The notes: a model not told the origin generated them from the letters alone. DNA of 64,000 bases from Polyangiaceae bacterium (GCA_020846005.1 JADLEQ010000055.1:167816-231815); one strand, 5' to 3'; counted from the stretch's first letter, positions 52,962 through 62,296 are shown. A program made the numbers and translations.

Positions 52962-55210
52962 GGTGCGACCTTCCCGCTCGCGCGGGCGACGAGCGCCTCG
53001 TGGCAGAGGTGCGCGGCGTCCACGAACAGCTGCGCCTCCTCGAGGCGCTGGCGCGCGAGCGCGGCGTCACCCGGCGGCCCAGCCGCGTGGTGACGGAGCA
53101 GGTACGTCGCGTGCTTGCCCCCCGCCGAGGCGTCTCGGAAGATCCCCGGCTCGACCAGCCGATCACGGAACTCGCGCACGATTTCGTCGGCGCCGGTGCC
53201 GAGGTTGGGGTGGAGCTCTCGCGTCAGCGCGCGCGCGGCGTCCACCATGGCGGCGAGCGAGCGCGCCGCCGCGCGCTCCCACTCCCCGTCGTCGAGCAGG
53301 AGCTGCGCCTCGAAGAGCCCTCGCTCCGCCGCCGCGAGCCCGAAGGCCACGAACGACACCACCTCGCCGGCGCACTCGCCGACGCCGATGTCGCCGATCG
53401 TGTACTCACGGGGGTCGCCCCAGTCGCGGTAGTAGGAAGGATCCTGCTGGTAGCTCGGGACGGCCATGAAGCGCTCGAGCGACGCGCGGATCTCCTTCTT
53501 CCCGATGCGCTGCACGAACGCGCGGAAGGACTCCCCGGGCTGCCGCTCGCGCTCGTAGCGACCCGTGAGCTCGTCGACGACGGCGGGCACGTTCTTGGAC
53601 GGCACCGCGCCGATCGCGAGCCCGAAGGACCCGGCGTTGTTCGCCCACTCGCCCCCGACCACGACCTGGAAGTGGGGGACGCGCCGGCCGTCCACGTTGC
53701 GGCTCACGCCGAGGAAGCCGAGGTCGGCCACGTGGTGCTGGCCGCACGAGTTGAAGCAGCCGCTCACCTTCACGCGGAGCGCGCTGGTGTCCGCCGAGCG
53801 CTGGGACTCCGCGCCGCCCAGCCGCTCGGCGAGGACCGCGGCGAGGCCGCGCGAGGAGGAGATGCCGAGCTTGCAGGTGTCCGTCCCGGGGCACGAGACG
53901 ACGTCCTCGAGGCCGTTGGCGCCCGGCGCCGCGAGGCCGAGGGCCACCAGCTCCGCGTGGAGCGCGGGGAGGTCGGCGTCGTGCACCCAGCGGAGCGCGA
54001 GGTTCTGCTCGACGGTCGTCCGCAGCGTCTCGGTCGTGAAACGCCGGACGAGCGACGCCACGCCGCGCGCTTGATCGGAGGTGAAATCGCCAAGCGGGAG
54101 GCGCACGAACACGAGGGCGAAGCCCGGCTGACGCTGCGGCTTCACGTTGGTCGCGCGCCAGCGGGCGAACCCCTCGGCCTCGGGCGTGGCGGGGGCCACC
54201 GGCTCGGGCAGCGGCGCCTCGTCGAGCTCGCCCAGGTGGGAGAGGTAGGACACCCAGCGCGGATCGGGGCGGAGCTTCTCCCGCTCCTCCGCGACCAGGC
54301 GACGGATCTCCGCGATGCCGAGCTTGACGACGAGGAACTTGAACCGCGCGCGCATACGGTTCTCCTTCTCGCCGAGGCGCGCGAACACGCGGCAGATCGC
54401 CTGGCAGGTCGGCAGCAGCTCCTCCTCCGTCACCCAGTCGCTGAGGAGCTGGGCGGCGTAGGGGACCGCGCCGAGGCCGCCGCCCACCACGAGCTCGAAG
54501 CCGCGCCGCGTGGCGCCGTCGATCTCCCGCGTGCGCGCGATGAGCCCGATGTCGTGGAAGCTCGCGAGACCGCAGGGCTCCGTCTTGCAGCCGGAGAACG
54601 AGATCTTGAACTTCCGGCCCATGTCCTGCACGTCGTCGTGGCCGAGGAGGAACCAGGTGACCGCCTTCGCGTAGGGCATCACGTCGAACGCCTCGGTGCG
54701 GCACGTGCCGGCGCAGATGCACGCGGTGACGTTGCGCACCGAATTGCCGCACGCCTCGCGGGTGGTGATCCCCACGGCGGCGAGGCGCCGCATGAGATCG
54801 GGGGTGTCCTCGATGTGGACGTGGTGGAGCTGGACGTCCTGCCGGGTCGTCACGTGGAGGATTCCGTCCGAGTACTCCTCGGCGAGCTCCGCCATGACCT
54901 CGAGCTGCCGGGACGAGAGCTTGCCCATGGGCACCTTGATGCGCTGCATCCCGGGGGCGTCCCACTTCGTCTGCGGGCCCTTCGTGAGATCAGCCAGCGG
55001 GAACGCGAGCGACTGGCTCTCCACGCCATCGTGACGCTGGCCGTTGTCGTAGCGCTGGCCGTAGACGCCGCGGCGCAGGCGGGTCTCCGCGAAGAGCTTC
55101 TCGTCGATGCGACCGAGCTTGCGCAGCCCGATCTGGGTCTCGAAGACCTCGATCTCGGCGCCGAGCGCCTCGGGGATGGAACCGGCGAGCGCTTGCTTCC
55201 ACGTCGTCAT
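52958..55210 (-). CDS. Ferredoxin-type sulfite/nitrite reductase with C-terminal HEPN-like extension
   Basis: A 750-aa siroheme-[4Fe-4S] enzyme reducing sulfite to sulfide or nitrite to ammonia. Both half-domains are present (MQRIKVPMGKLSSRQLEVMA; TTRQDVQLHHVHIEDTPDLM). The cluster and siroheme Cys lie in CPGTDTCKLG and SGCFNSCGQHH. About 120 residues after the core form an all-helical HEPN-like tail (GLFEAQLLLDDGEWERAAAR), longer than in standard enzymes. Sulfite versus nitrite specificity cannot be decided by eye. Confidence 0.9.
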   Translation of the reverse strand: MTTWKQALAGSIPEALGAEIEVFETQIGLRKLGRIDEKLFAETRLRRGVYGQRYDNGQRHDGVESQSLAFPLADLTKGPQTKWDAPGMQRIKVPMGKLSSRQLEVMAELAEEYSDGILHVTTRQDVQLHHVHIEDTPDLMRRLAAVGITTREACGNSVRNVTACICAGTCRTEAFDVMPYAKAVTWFLLGHDDVQDMGRKFKISFSGCKTEPCGLASFHDIGLIARTREIDGATRRGFELVVGGGLGAVPYAAQLLSDWVTEEELLPTCQAICRVFARLGEKENRMRARFKFLVVKLGIAEIRRLVAEEREKLRPDPRWVSYLSHLGELDEAPLPEPVAPATPEAEGFARWRATNVKPQRQPGFALVFVRLPLGDFTSDQARGVASLVRRFTTETLRTTVEQNLALRWVHDADLPALHAELVALGLAAPGANGLEDVVSCPGTDTCKLGISSSRGLAAVLAERLGGAESQRSADTSALRVKVSGCFNSCGQHHVADLGFLGVSRNVDGRRVPHFQVVVGGEWANNAGSFGLAIGAVPSKNVPAVVDELTGRYERERQPGESFRAFVQRIGKKEIRASLERFMAVPSYQQDPSYYRDWGDPREYTIGDIGVGECAGEVVSFVAFGLAAAERGLFEAQLLLDDGEWERAAARSLAAMVDAARALTRELHPNLGTGADEIVREFRDRLVEPGIFRDASAGGKHATYLLRHHAAGPPGDAALARQRLEEAQLFVDAAHLCHEALVARASGKVAP

Positions 55211-55592
55211 GGAGATCTCCGGGCGGGCGCCGGCGGGGGGACCGGCGCGTGACGGAGCGGGCCGCGGCGATGGGGCGGGGCGGCCGCGCTCGGACGGTCG
55301 CGCGAGCCGGCTGCGGCCGGCGGCGCGGTGGGGTGGACTACCATTCGAGGGCGCGGCAACCTAGCCGACGACGTGGGCGCTGTCACGCGCCGGGGCGCAG
55401 CGGCGGCGCTGGCGCGCGCGGTTCCGCCGCGCGCGAGGGTCGTGGAGGTTCGGCACCGCCACCTCTGGCGCGCGCGGCGTCCGCGGCTCCGACGAAGACC
55501 GGGCGTCCACCCCGGCGTCCTCCGCGGCTCCAGCGCGGCGCCTCATCGCACGCTCACCGCTGCACGGGCGCGCGCGGTAGGCTGGCGCCCCG
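55211..55592. other. Intergenic region without visible gene
   Basis: This 382-bp gap separates the divergent reductase and P450 genes and should hold both promoters. Frames across it are Arg-rich and unconvincing. Apart from TAGGCT near the P450 start I see no repeat, structured RNA or operator. Confidence 0.6.
55578..55583 (+). promoter_or_regulatory. -10-like TAGGCT 9 nt before the P450 start
   Basis: TAnnnT hexamer 9 nt upstream of ATG 55593, implying a very short leader. No matching -35 was seen. Confidence 0.35.
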
Positions 55593-56945
55593 ATGCCCTC
55601 CCCTCGCCGCGCGCCGGGGCCCGCGCCTCGCGATCTCCTCCGCCTGCTGCCGATCGCGCGGGACGACACGCTCGCGTTCCTCCTCGAGCTCACGCGCACC
55701 TGGGGCGACGTGACGGAGCTCGGCATCCCGCGCGTGCCCGTCCTCGTCGTGAACGACCCCGCCGCGATCCAGCACGTGCTCCGCGACCACCACCGCAACT
55801 ACACCAAGCGGACGCTCCAGTACGACTCGCTGGCGACCATCACCGGTCGCGGGCTGCTGACGAGCGACGGGGAGCACTGGTTCCGCCAGCGCCGGCTGCA
55901 GCAGCCGGCGTTCAGCCGGGCGCGGATCGAGGGGCTCGACCGCATCGTGGTGCCCGCGGTCGACGCGATGCTCGAGCGCTGGGCGCCGAGCGCCGAGCGG
56001 GGCGAGGCGTTCGACGTGGACGACGAGATGATGCGCCTCGCGCTCGAGATCGTGGGGCAGGCGCTGTTCGGCATCGATCTCCGGCGGGACGCGCCCGCGC
56101 TCACGCGCGCCGTGCTCACGGCGCTCGACTTCATCGTCCACCGCGCGCGCCACCCGTTCGCGCCGCCGACCTGGGTGCCGACACCGGGGAACCGGCGCTT
56201 CGGCGCCGCGCTCGCGGCGCTCGACCGCGCGGTCCGCGAGCTCGTGGCGGAGCGCCGTCGCCGCCCGCCGGACGATCGTGACATGCTCGGGCTGCTGCTC
56301 GCGGCGCGCGATCCGGACGACGGCCGCCCGATGAGCGACGTCGAGCTGCGGGACGAGATCCTGACGCTGCTCATCGCCGGGCACGAGACGGTGGCGAGCG
56401 CCCTCACCTGGACGTGGCTGCTCCTCGCGCAGCACCCGGACGCGTGGGAGCGGCTGCGCGCCGAGGTCTGCGCGACGCTCGGCGATCGGCCGCCGGCGTC
56501 CGCCGATCTACGCCAGCTCGACCTGGTGCGCGCGACGTTCTCCGAGGCGCTGCGCCTCTTTCCGCCCGCGTGGGTCATCTCGCGCCGCGCCATCGCGGAG
56601 GACGAGCTCGGCGGGTGGCGGGTGCCCGCTGGCGCGCTCGTCGTGATCAGTCCGTACACGATGCACCGCCACGCGGCGCACTGGAGCGAGCCCGAGAGCT
56701 TCCGCCCGGAGCGGTTCGTCGGCGATGCGGGCAAGGCGCGACACCGCTTCGCCTACCTGCCGTTCGGCGGCGGGCCGCGGATCTGCATCGGCAACGAGTT
56801 CGCGCTCGTCGAGGGGGCGCTCGTGCTCGCGCGCGTCGCGCAGCGGTTCAGGCTCGAGCTCGAGGGGATGCGCCCCCCCCGGGTGGAGGCGCTGGTGACG
56901 CTGCGCCCGGGAGGCGGCCTGCGGGTCCGCGCGGCGCGGGCCTAG
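55593..56945 (+). CDS. Cytochrome P450
   Basis: A 450-aa heme-thiolate monooxygenase. I-helix motif AGHETVA, ExxR in EALRLFPP, the PERF segment FRPERFVGD and the heme loop FGGGPRICIGNEFA are all present and ordered normally. No fused reductase, so it needs an external ferredoxin. No signal peptide. Followed after 64 bp by the lipoprotein/FadL pair, so a role in oxidising an imported hydrophobic compound is possible. Confidence 0.95.
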   Translation: MPSPRRAPGPAPRDLLRLLPIARDDTLAFLLELTRTWGDVTELGIPRVPVLVVNDPAAIQHVLRDHHRNYTKRTLQYDSLATITGRGLLTSDGEHWFRQRRLQQPAFSRARIEGLDRIVVPAVDAMLERWAPSAERGEAFDVDDEMMRLALEIVGQALFGIDLRRDAPALTRAVLTALDFIVHRARHPFAPPTWVPTPGNRRFGAALAALDRAVRELVAERRRRPPDDRDMLGLLLAARDPDDGRPMSDVELRDEILTLLIAGHETVASALTWTWLLLAQHPDAWERLRAEVCATLGDRPPASADLRQLDLVRATFSEALRLFPPAWVISRRAIAEDELGGWRVPAGALVVISPYTMHRHAAHWSEPESFRPERFVGDAGKARHRFAYLPFGGGPRICIGNEFALVEGALVLARVAQRFRLELEGMRPPRVEALVTLRPGGGLRVRAARA

Positions 56946-56973
56946 GACGCGGCGCGCTGCGGCGGAGCCCGGG

Positions 56974-57003
56974 TTGCGGGACCGGTCCGTTGGCCGGTAT
57001 ACT
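56974..57003 (+). promoter_or_regulatory. Promoter with TTGCGG and TATACT directly before the start codon
   Basis: TTGCGG (56974-56979), an 18-bp spacer and TATACT (56998-57003) match sigma-70 elements. The ATG at 57010 is only 6 nt after the -10, so the transcript should be leaderless. Best-formed example of the window's short-leader pattern. Confidence 0.55.
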
Positions 57004-57009
57004 CGCGCC

Positions 57010-57972
57010 ATGACGGGACGGACGACGTGGGCTCCATGGATGGCGGGGTGGGTCGCCCTGGCGGCCCTCTCGGGTTGCAGCGGCAGCGACAGCACGCCGC
57101 CGGGCGGCACGGGCGGCGCGGCGGCGACGGGAGGCAGCGGGGCGGGCGGCGCGGGTGGCGCGGGCGCGGTGGGCGGCGGCGGCGCGGGCGGAGCCACGGG
57201 CACGTGCCCGCCTCGCACGAGCGCGACGCAGGCGGTGCACATCGCGTTCCAGGTCACGTGGCCCGGCAGCATCGGTACTGAACCCGGGTCGGGCACCGTG
57301 CACGTCTGGACGCGCTCGCGGCTCACCTACTCCGGCAGCTCCATCGCGGCCGTCAACTCCGCCTGCGGGACGGTCATCCCGGACATCACGAAGACGCCGA
57401 TCGCCGGCGGCGGCAAGGTCGCCGCGGACTTCCTGCCCGAGGTGTGGGACGCGCCCACGATGCCGACGTTCCCGACCACCGGCACCCAGTCCGGCTGGGA
57501 CGTGGGGTCGACGGTGACGATGGAGCCGACCATCGCGCTCGTGGGCACGACGATGAGCGATCCGCTCGCGGCGTGGCCGCCGCTCTCTGGCGTCACGCCG
57601 GTCGATCACGACGGCGACGGCAAGCCGGGCATCACGAGCACGCCGCGCGGGACGGGCGGGTACTCACTGCCGCCGCTCAGCCTGCTGCAGTCGTCGCACG
57701 CCGATCAGCTCTACATCGCGTCACGGACGACGAGCGCGGTCGGCGGGACGCGCCAGGCGTGCGATCGCATCGTCGGGACGGCGACGGTCTACGCGTTCAA
57801 CAACCACATCGTCGGGTGCAGGAAGCAGGGCGGCGGCGACTGCTCGGCGAGCGAGTACCAGTTCGTCGACGACAACCGCACCGTGTACCAGCCGGGCGCC
57901 GCCACGTACGAGTCCGTCATCGTGGCGGACGACGCGACCTGCGCGGACGTGCGCGGCGCGCTGCCGATGTAG
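57010..57972 (+). CDS. Lipoprotein paralogous to 34906-36150
   Basis: A 320-aa lipoprotein with lipobox ALSGC, a shorter Gly/Ala linker than its paralog, and the same C-terminal domain: KTPIAGGGKV, PVDHDGDGKPGI, CRKQGGGDCSASEYQFVDDN and CADVRGALP. The two copies share the order of every motif. It is 9 bp from the FadL-type porin gene and should be co-transcribed, so its job may be linked to uptake. No named family. Confidence 0.78.
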   Translation: MTGRTTWAPWMAGWVALAALSGCSGSDSTPPGGTGGAAATGGSGAGGAGGAGAVGGGGAGGATGTCPPRTSATQAVHIAFQVTWPGSIGTEPGSGTVHVWTRSRLTYSGSSIAAVNSACGTVIPDITKTPIAGGGKVAADFLPEVWDAPTMPTFPTTGTQSGWDVGSTVTMEPTIALVGTTMSDPLAAWPPLSGVTPVDHDGDGKPGITSTPRGTGGYSLPPLSLLQSSHADQLYIASRTTSAVGGTRQACDRIVGTATVYAFNNHIVGCRKQGGGDCSASEYQFVDDNRTVYQPGAATYESVIVADDATCADVRGALPM

Positions 57973-57981
57973 GCGAGCCCG

Positions 57982-59376
57982 ATGCGCGACCGCTCGTCTC
58001 CGCGCGTCCCGGCGTCCTTCGGCGCCGCGGGGGTCGCCTGCGCGCTGCTCGCCTGGGGCGCGCCGTCACGCGGCGCCGGGTTCGCGACCACGCGCTTCGG
58101 CGCAGAGCACGGCAACGTGACCGAGACCAACCCGTTCGCGCTCTACTACAACCCGGGGGCCATCGCGCACTCGGACGGCGTGCGGGCGCTGGCGGTCGGG
58201 AACGTCGTCTACCGCAGCGTGAGCTGGCGCCACGAGCTGGGGCCGCGGGACGCGCCCGTGCCGGCGGGAGCGGAGGGCGCGACCAGCGGCGAGGCGACGG
58301 TCTCCAACGTGTTCGGTGGGCCCGCGCTCGGCGTGACGGCGCGCCTCGGCGACTTCGGCGCGGGGCTCGGCTTCTTCGTGCCGTTCGGCGGCCGGGTGCG
58401 GTTCGACGGCAACGACGCCTTCGGCCCGGGCTCTACCTTCCCCATGGCGGGGGACGGCGTCGGGCGGTTCCACGGGATCCGCGGCGCGGTCACCTTCGCG
58501 TACACGACGGCGGGGGTCGCCTACGCCTTCGGGCCGTTCGCGATCGGCGCCTCGGGGAACCTGATCCTCGCCAGCGTCGAGTCGCGGCAAGCCCGTGACT
58601 TCGGCGCCACGGGCACCAACGGGGTGGCGAGCGAGGGGCGCGCGCGGCTGGAGACGAGCGGGACGTTCGGCAGCTTCGGCGCGGGCGCGCTCTACGAGGT
58701 GCGCCGCGACACGCTGTGGATCGGCGCATCCTACCAGGCTGCCCCGGGCGTCGGCGCCATCGCGATCCCGGGCACCCTGACCAACACCTACCAAGGCGTC
58801 ACGGTCCGCTACGACGTGAAGCTCCACCAGAGGCTGCCCGACGTGGTCCGCATCGGCGGCCGGTGGCGACCGTCGGAGGAGGTCGAGCTGCGCCTGCACG
58901 CGGACACCACGCGCTGGAGCCGCCTGGAGCACCAGTGCATCGGCCTCGCCGCGAAGCCGTGCGCCATCGACCCAGACGGTTCGGCCGCAGAGGGCACCGG
59001 CACGATCGTCAACTACTACCGCGGGTGGGAGGACACCTGGAGCGTCCACCTGGGCGGCAGCTACTGGCTCTCGCCGGGGCTCGAGCTCAACGCGGGCTCC
59101 CGCTTCGAGACGGCCGCCGTGCCCGACACGACCCTCGACCCGAACCTCGCCGACTCCGACACCCTCTCCGGCGGCGCCGGCGTGCGCGTGCGCGTGGCGG
59201 ACGAGTGGTGGCTCGGCGGGAGCTACACGCACCTCTACTACTTCCCGCGCGACAACCGCGGCAAGAGCGTCCTCGCCGACCCCTCCGTCAGCGGCCAGAC
59301 GCGTCGCCCGGACGGCGGGGGCCGGTACGAGCTCTTCGTGGGAGCGGTGGAGGTGGGCGTGGAGGCGGGGTTCTGA
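57982..59376 (+). CDS. FadL/OmpP1-family outer-membrane transporter
   Basis: A 464-aa porin for hydrophobic compounds. After a signal peptide the mature N-terminus has the family sequence FGAEHGNVTETNPFALYYNP leading to GA, then a series of barrel strands to a final Phe. Family members import fatty acids or aromatic hydrocarbons. Its neighbours, a lipoprotein and a P450, suit transport and oxidation of a lipophilic substrate. Confidence 0.88.
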   Translation: MRDRSSPRVPASFGAAGVACALLAWGAPSRGAGFATTRFGAEHGNVTETNPFALYYNPGAIAHSDGVRALAVGNVVYRSVSWRHELGPRDAPVPAGAEGATSGEATVSNVFGGPALGVTARLGDFGAGLGFFVPFGGRVRFDGNDAFGPGSTFPMAGDGVGRFHGIRGAVTFAYTTAGVAYAFGPFAIGASGNLILASVESRQARDFGATGTNGVASEGRARLETSGTFGSFGAGALYEVRRDTLWIGASYQAAPGVGAIAIPGTLTNTYQGVTVRYDVKLHQRLPDVVRIGGRWRPSEEVELRLHADTTRWSRLEHQCIGLAAKPCAIDPDGSAAEGTGTIVNYYRGWEDTWSVHLGGSYWLSPGLELNAGSRFETAAVPDTTLDPNLADSDTLSGGAGVRVRVADEWWLGGSYTHLYYFPRDNRGKSVLADPSVSGQTRRPDGGGRYELFVGAVEVGVEAGF

Positions 59377-59394
59377 GGAGGGGGGGCGCGGGGG

Positions 59395-59420
59395 GAGAGC
59401 GCGAAGCGTGTCGCGCTCTC
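59395..59420. terminator. Perfect 10-bp hairpin between convergent genes
   Basis: GAGAGCGCGA, loop AGCGTG, TCGCGCTCTC. It lies 19 bp after the FadL stop and reaches the stop of the opposite gene, as expected of a bidirectional terminator. No T-tract, but the stem is perfect. Confidence 0.5.
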
Positions 59421-60235
59421 ACGAGCTCCTCGCGCACCGGGCTTCGTCACCCGTGTGGCCACTCGCGGGGTCGAAGCCACCGCTGCGCGAGACGCGCGCG
59501 CTCCACGAGTCTCGGCTGAAGTCGCCGCCCCGGAGGGTCCGGGTGACGCCTGTTGCCGTGGCGCAGTCCTCGCATACGACAGCGAGGTATGGGTTGGAGC
59601 AGCTTTCCACCTTCCACTCCCACGCGTCCCCCCCCCCCAAGCTCCGACAGCCCCCACCTCCCGTCTCGCCCGGGCTTCGTCCCCACGACGATGAGGTCCG
59701 CCAGCGAGCACCCCGTCCCCCCGTCGCCGCGCGAGCTGCCCCCGCAGCCGTACGGCGCGGTCGTGCACCCGAGGCTCGTCGAGGTCGCGGGCACCGACGA
59801 CGGGTACTCCCGCTGCTCGCGCCCCCCGGCCGCCGCGTAGTTCCACGCCGCCTCGCTCGGCAGGAAGCCCCCATCCCAGATGCAGAACGCGTACGGCTCG
59901 TACCAGCTCGCGCAGTTCATCGGCCGCCGCCGGTTCGCCCCGGCCGCCGTCGACCAGGTCGCGCACCTCGAGCCGCACGTCGGGTTCGCGTCCGTCGGCG
60001 CCACGCTCGCTTCCCACGCGCTGCTCCACCCCGCCTCGGAGCGCCCGCCTCCGGGGGCACTCAGCCCCTGCCCGCCGTTCGGGTGCGCGCGCTTCGCCGC
60101 GCCCGCACGCGGCCGCCCCCCGCCGCCCCACGCCCCCGAGCACGCGGCCGCGAGCGCCGCCACCCACCACACAGCCGCGCCGCCCGCGTGTCGCCACCCC
60201 GCTCCGCGTCGCCCCAGCCGCGTCCGTTCGAGCAT
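59419..60235 (-). pseudogene. Formylglycine-generating-enzyme (SUMF)-like protein, truncated and frameshifted
   Basis: The 5' frame starts with a lipoprotein signal (lipobox LAAAC) and joins abruptly to the middle of a SUMF domain (HPNGGQGLSAPGGG, PMNCASWYEPYAFCIWDGGF, LPSEAAWNYAAAGG); the first third of the fold is missing. At a C11 run (59628-59638) the frame shifts by one, and the C-terminal part AWEWKVES, CEDCATATGVTRTLRGGDFS, HTGDEARCARSS is in another frame, ending at 59419. One base less would restore it. Such secreted SUMF proteins are common in myxobacteria and most lack proven activity. Truncation plus shift suggests decay; the run could also be an error. Confidence 0.8.
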
Positions 60236-60353
60236 GGTCCCCCCGTCAGCGTCCGAGCCCTGGCCTCGCGCAAGGGCGAGCCCCGCGCCGCCCCTGGCGG
60301 CGCTCCTCGCCTCGTCTCCTCCGCCTCCCGCGGCCAGCGTCCGCCCGCCCCGC

Positions 60354-61439
60354 TCAGCCAGCGAGGCTCGGGAGCGCCGCCAGCTCGACCGAGAGCGCCT
60401 CGAGGATGGCGCGGGGGTCGCTCGACTTCAGCGCGGGGAGGACGCCGATCTCGGTGCGGGGCGGGAGCAGCGCGCGGACGCGGCCGAGGGCGTGTGTCGT
60501 CTGCTCGGCGCGGGCGGAGTACTCGGCGCGGTAGGCCTCGACGGCCTCGGCGAGGGAGGCGGGGGTGCCGGGCGTCGCAGCGGCGCCGAGCCACTCGGGG
60601 GCGGCGCGCACGGCGCGGTTCAGCAGCAGCGCCGTGGCGCGAGTCGAGCGCTGGGCCAGCGCGGCCACGAGGTACGCGGCGTCGTCGAGCGAGCTCCCGG
60701 AGCAGCCCGTCACCACCACGTAGCGGGTGCTCGCGTGGGAGATCCGACGCTCGACGTTCCTCACCAGCCCGAGCCACTTCTCGCGCACGAGGAGGAACTC
60801 GCCGAAGAGCGCCGCCACGTCGCGCGCCGCCTCGGCGCCGAGCAGGTTCGAGACGAGGTGGCCCACGCGCTGGCGACCCCAGGCGAGCAGCCCGCGGGCG
60901 TCGGGGCGGTCCTCGACGGCGGCGCCGGCGAGCCGCGCCAGACCCACCATCCACTCGAGCGTGCGCGCCTCGAGCATCCGCGCGAGCCGCGCCGGGTAGT
61001 CGAGGAACTCCAGCGCGTGGCGCGACGGCGCGGTGTCGAGCACCACCTCGTCGAAGCGGCCGGAGCCGAGCTCGTGGTCGATGAACGCCACGCTGATGAG
61101 CTCGTGGACGCCCGAGAGCGAGTTGGCGAGCTCGGCGTACATCCGATTGGAGAACACGCGAGCCCGCGCGGCGGGATCGTCGAACAGCCAGGTGGCGAAC
61201 AGATCGACCGAGCCGCGGGAGTCGGGCATCCGCGCCCACAGCTCCACGTCGCCGATCCGCACCGGGCACGCCTCGATGCCGATCTGCACGCCGAGCGCGT
61301 CCGCGAGGCGCCGCGCGGGATCGACCGTGACGACGAGCGTGCGCCGCCCGCGGCGCGCATGCGCGAGCGCGAGCGCGGCGGAGGTCGTCGTCTTGCCGAC
61401 GCCACCCCCGCCGACGACCACCGTGAGCGCGGCCGTCAC
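60354..61439 (-). CDS. ArsA/Get3-like ATPase
   Basis: A 361-aa P-loop ATPase with deviant Walker A GGGGVGKTTTSAAL, switch I DPARRLADAL and switch II DTAPSRHALEFLDYP. No arsenic-binding Cys triad and no ars genes nearby. In myxobacteria and actinobacteria such paired ArsA-like ATPases have unknown clients. It overlaps its neighbour by GTGA (start GTG 61439), suggesting a heterodimer. Confidence 0.88.
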   Translation of the reverse strand: MTAALTVVVGGGGVGKTTTSAALALAHARRGRRTLVVTVDPARRLADALGVQIGIEACPVRIGDVELWARMPDSRGSVDLFATWLFDDPAARARVFSNRMYAELANSLSGVHELISVAFIDHELGSGRFDEVVLDTAPSRHALEFLDYPARLARMLEARTLEWMVGLARLAGAAVEDRPDARGLLAWGRQRVGHLVSNLLGAEAARDVAALFGEFLLVREKWLGLVRNVERRISHASTRYVVVTGCSGSSLDDAAYLVAALAQRSTRATALLLNRAVRAAPEWLGAAATPGTPASLAEAVEAYRAEYSARAEQTTHALGRVRALLPPRTEIGVLPALKSSDPRAILEALSVELAALPSLAG

Positions 61440-62296
61440 GCCCCGACCTCGAGGTGCCGCGCCAGCTCGCGCGGCGACGGATCGCGGAACAGCTCCGGCA
61501 CCCGGGCGACGCGCGCGCCGCCCAGCCCGGCGAGCGACGCGAGCGCGTCGACCGCGTCGGCGCCGAGCTCGGCGTCCTGCGCGAGCGCGTCGGCGAGCGG
61601 GGCGAGGCGCGCGTCTCGGCCGGCGAGGGCGCGCGCCGACGACAGCTCCTCTGCCGTGGGGCGGCGCGGGACGCGGTTCACGACCAGGAGATCCGGCACC
61701 CGCCCGAGCTCGCTCCCCAGGCGCCCGACCAGCTCGCGAGTCTCCGCGGCGACGACGGGCTCGGCCGTCGAGACCACGACGATCCCGCTCCGGGCGGCCG
61801 GCAGCAGCTCGTCCTGGATCGCGCGGCACATCCTGGCGGCTGGCCCGACGCGCAGGAACCGCTCGGCGACCAACGGCACGCGCAGCCAGTCGATCGCGTG
61901 GCCCGTGGCCGGCAGATCCACGAACACCCGCGCCGACGGCGCCTCGGCGCGCAGCAGGCGGAGGCGGTCGAGCGCGACGATCTCACGGACCGCGGGCACC
62001 GCCTGCACGATCTTCCGGAGCGCCCGCTGCTTCAGGATCACCTTGGCGAGCAGCCCGCTCCCGAGCATCTCCGCGATCGTGCGCGCGAGGGCCTCCAGGT
62101 ACTCGACGATCACCACGCGGACGCCGTCGGGCTCCGCCGAAATCGCGCGCGTGGCCCCGGACGCCTCCTCCATCTCCACCAGGATGGCGCGCCCCCCACG
62201 GTCCGCCTCGGCCCGCGCGAGCGCGGCCGCCACGCTGCTCTTGCCGACGCCGCCTTTGCCCGTGACGAAGACGACGGGCTGCGAGGGACCGAGCAT
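61436..62296 (-). CDS. ArsA/Get3-like ATPase, first of the pair
   Basis: A 286-aa paralog with Walker A GKGGVGKSSVAAAL and the switch II DLPATGHAIDWLRVP. It lacks part of the client-binding region of Get3. Coupled translation with the following gene supports a joint complex. No membrane segments. Confidence 0.88.
   Translation of the reverse strand: MLGPSQPVVFVTGKGGVGKSSVAAALARAEADRGGRAILVEMEEASGATRAISAEPDGVRVVIVEYLEALARTIAEMLGSGLLAKVILKQRALRKIVQAVPAVREIVALDRLRLLRAEAPSARVFVDLPATGHAIDWLRVPLVAERFLRVGPAARMCRAIQDELLPAARSGIVVVSTAEPVVAAETRELVGRLGSELGRVPDLLVVNRVPRRPTAEELSSARALAGRDARLAPLADALAQDAELGADAVDALASLAGLGGARVARVPELFRDPSPRELARHLEVGA

Noticed and set aside
60354..62296. Arsenite resistance operon
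   Set aside because: The ATPases lack the arsenite-binding cysteines, and no arsB, arsC, arsD or arsR lies nearby.
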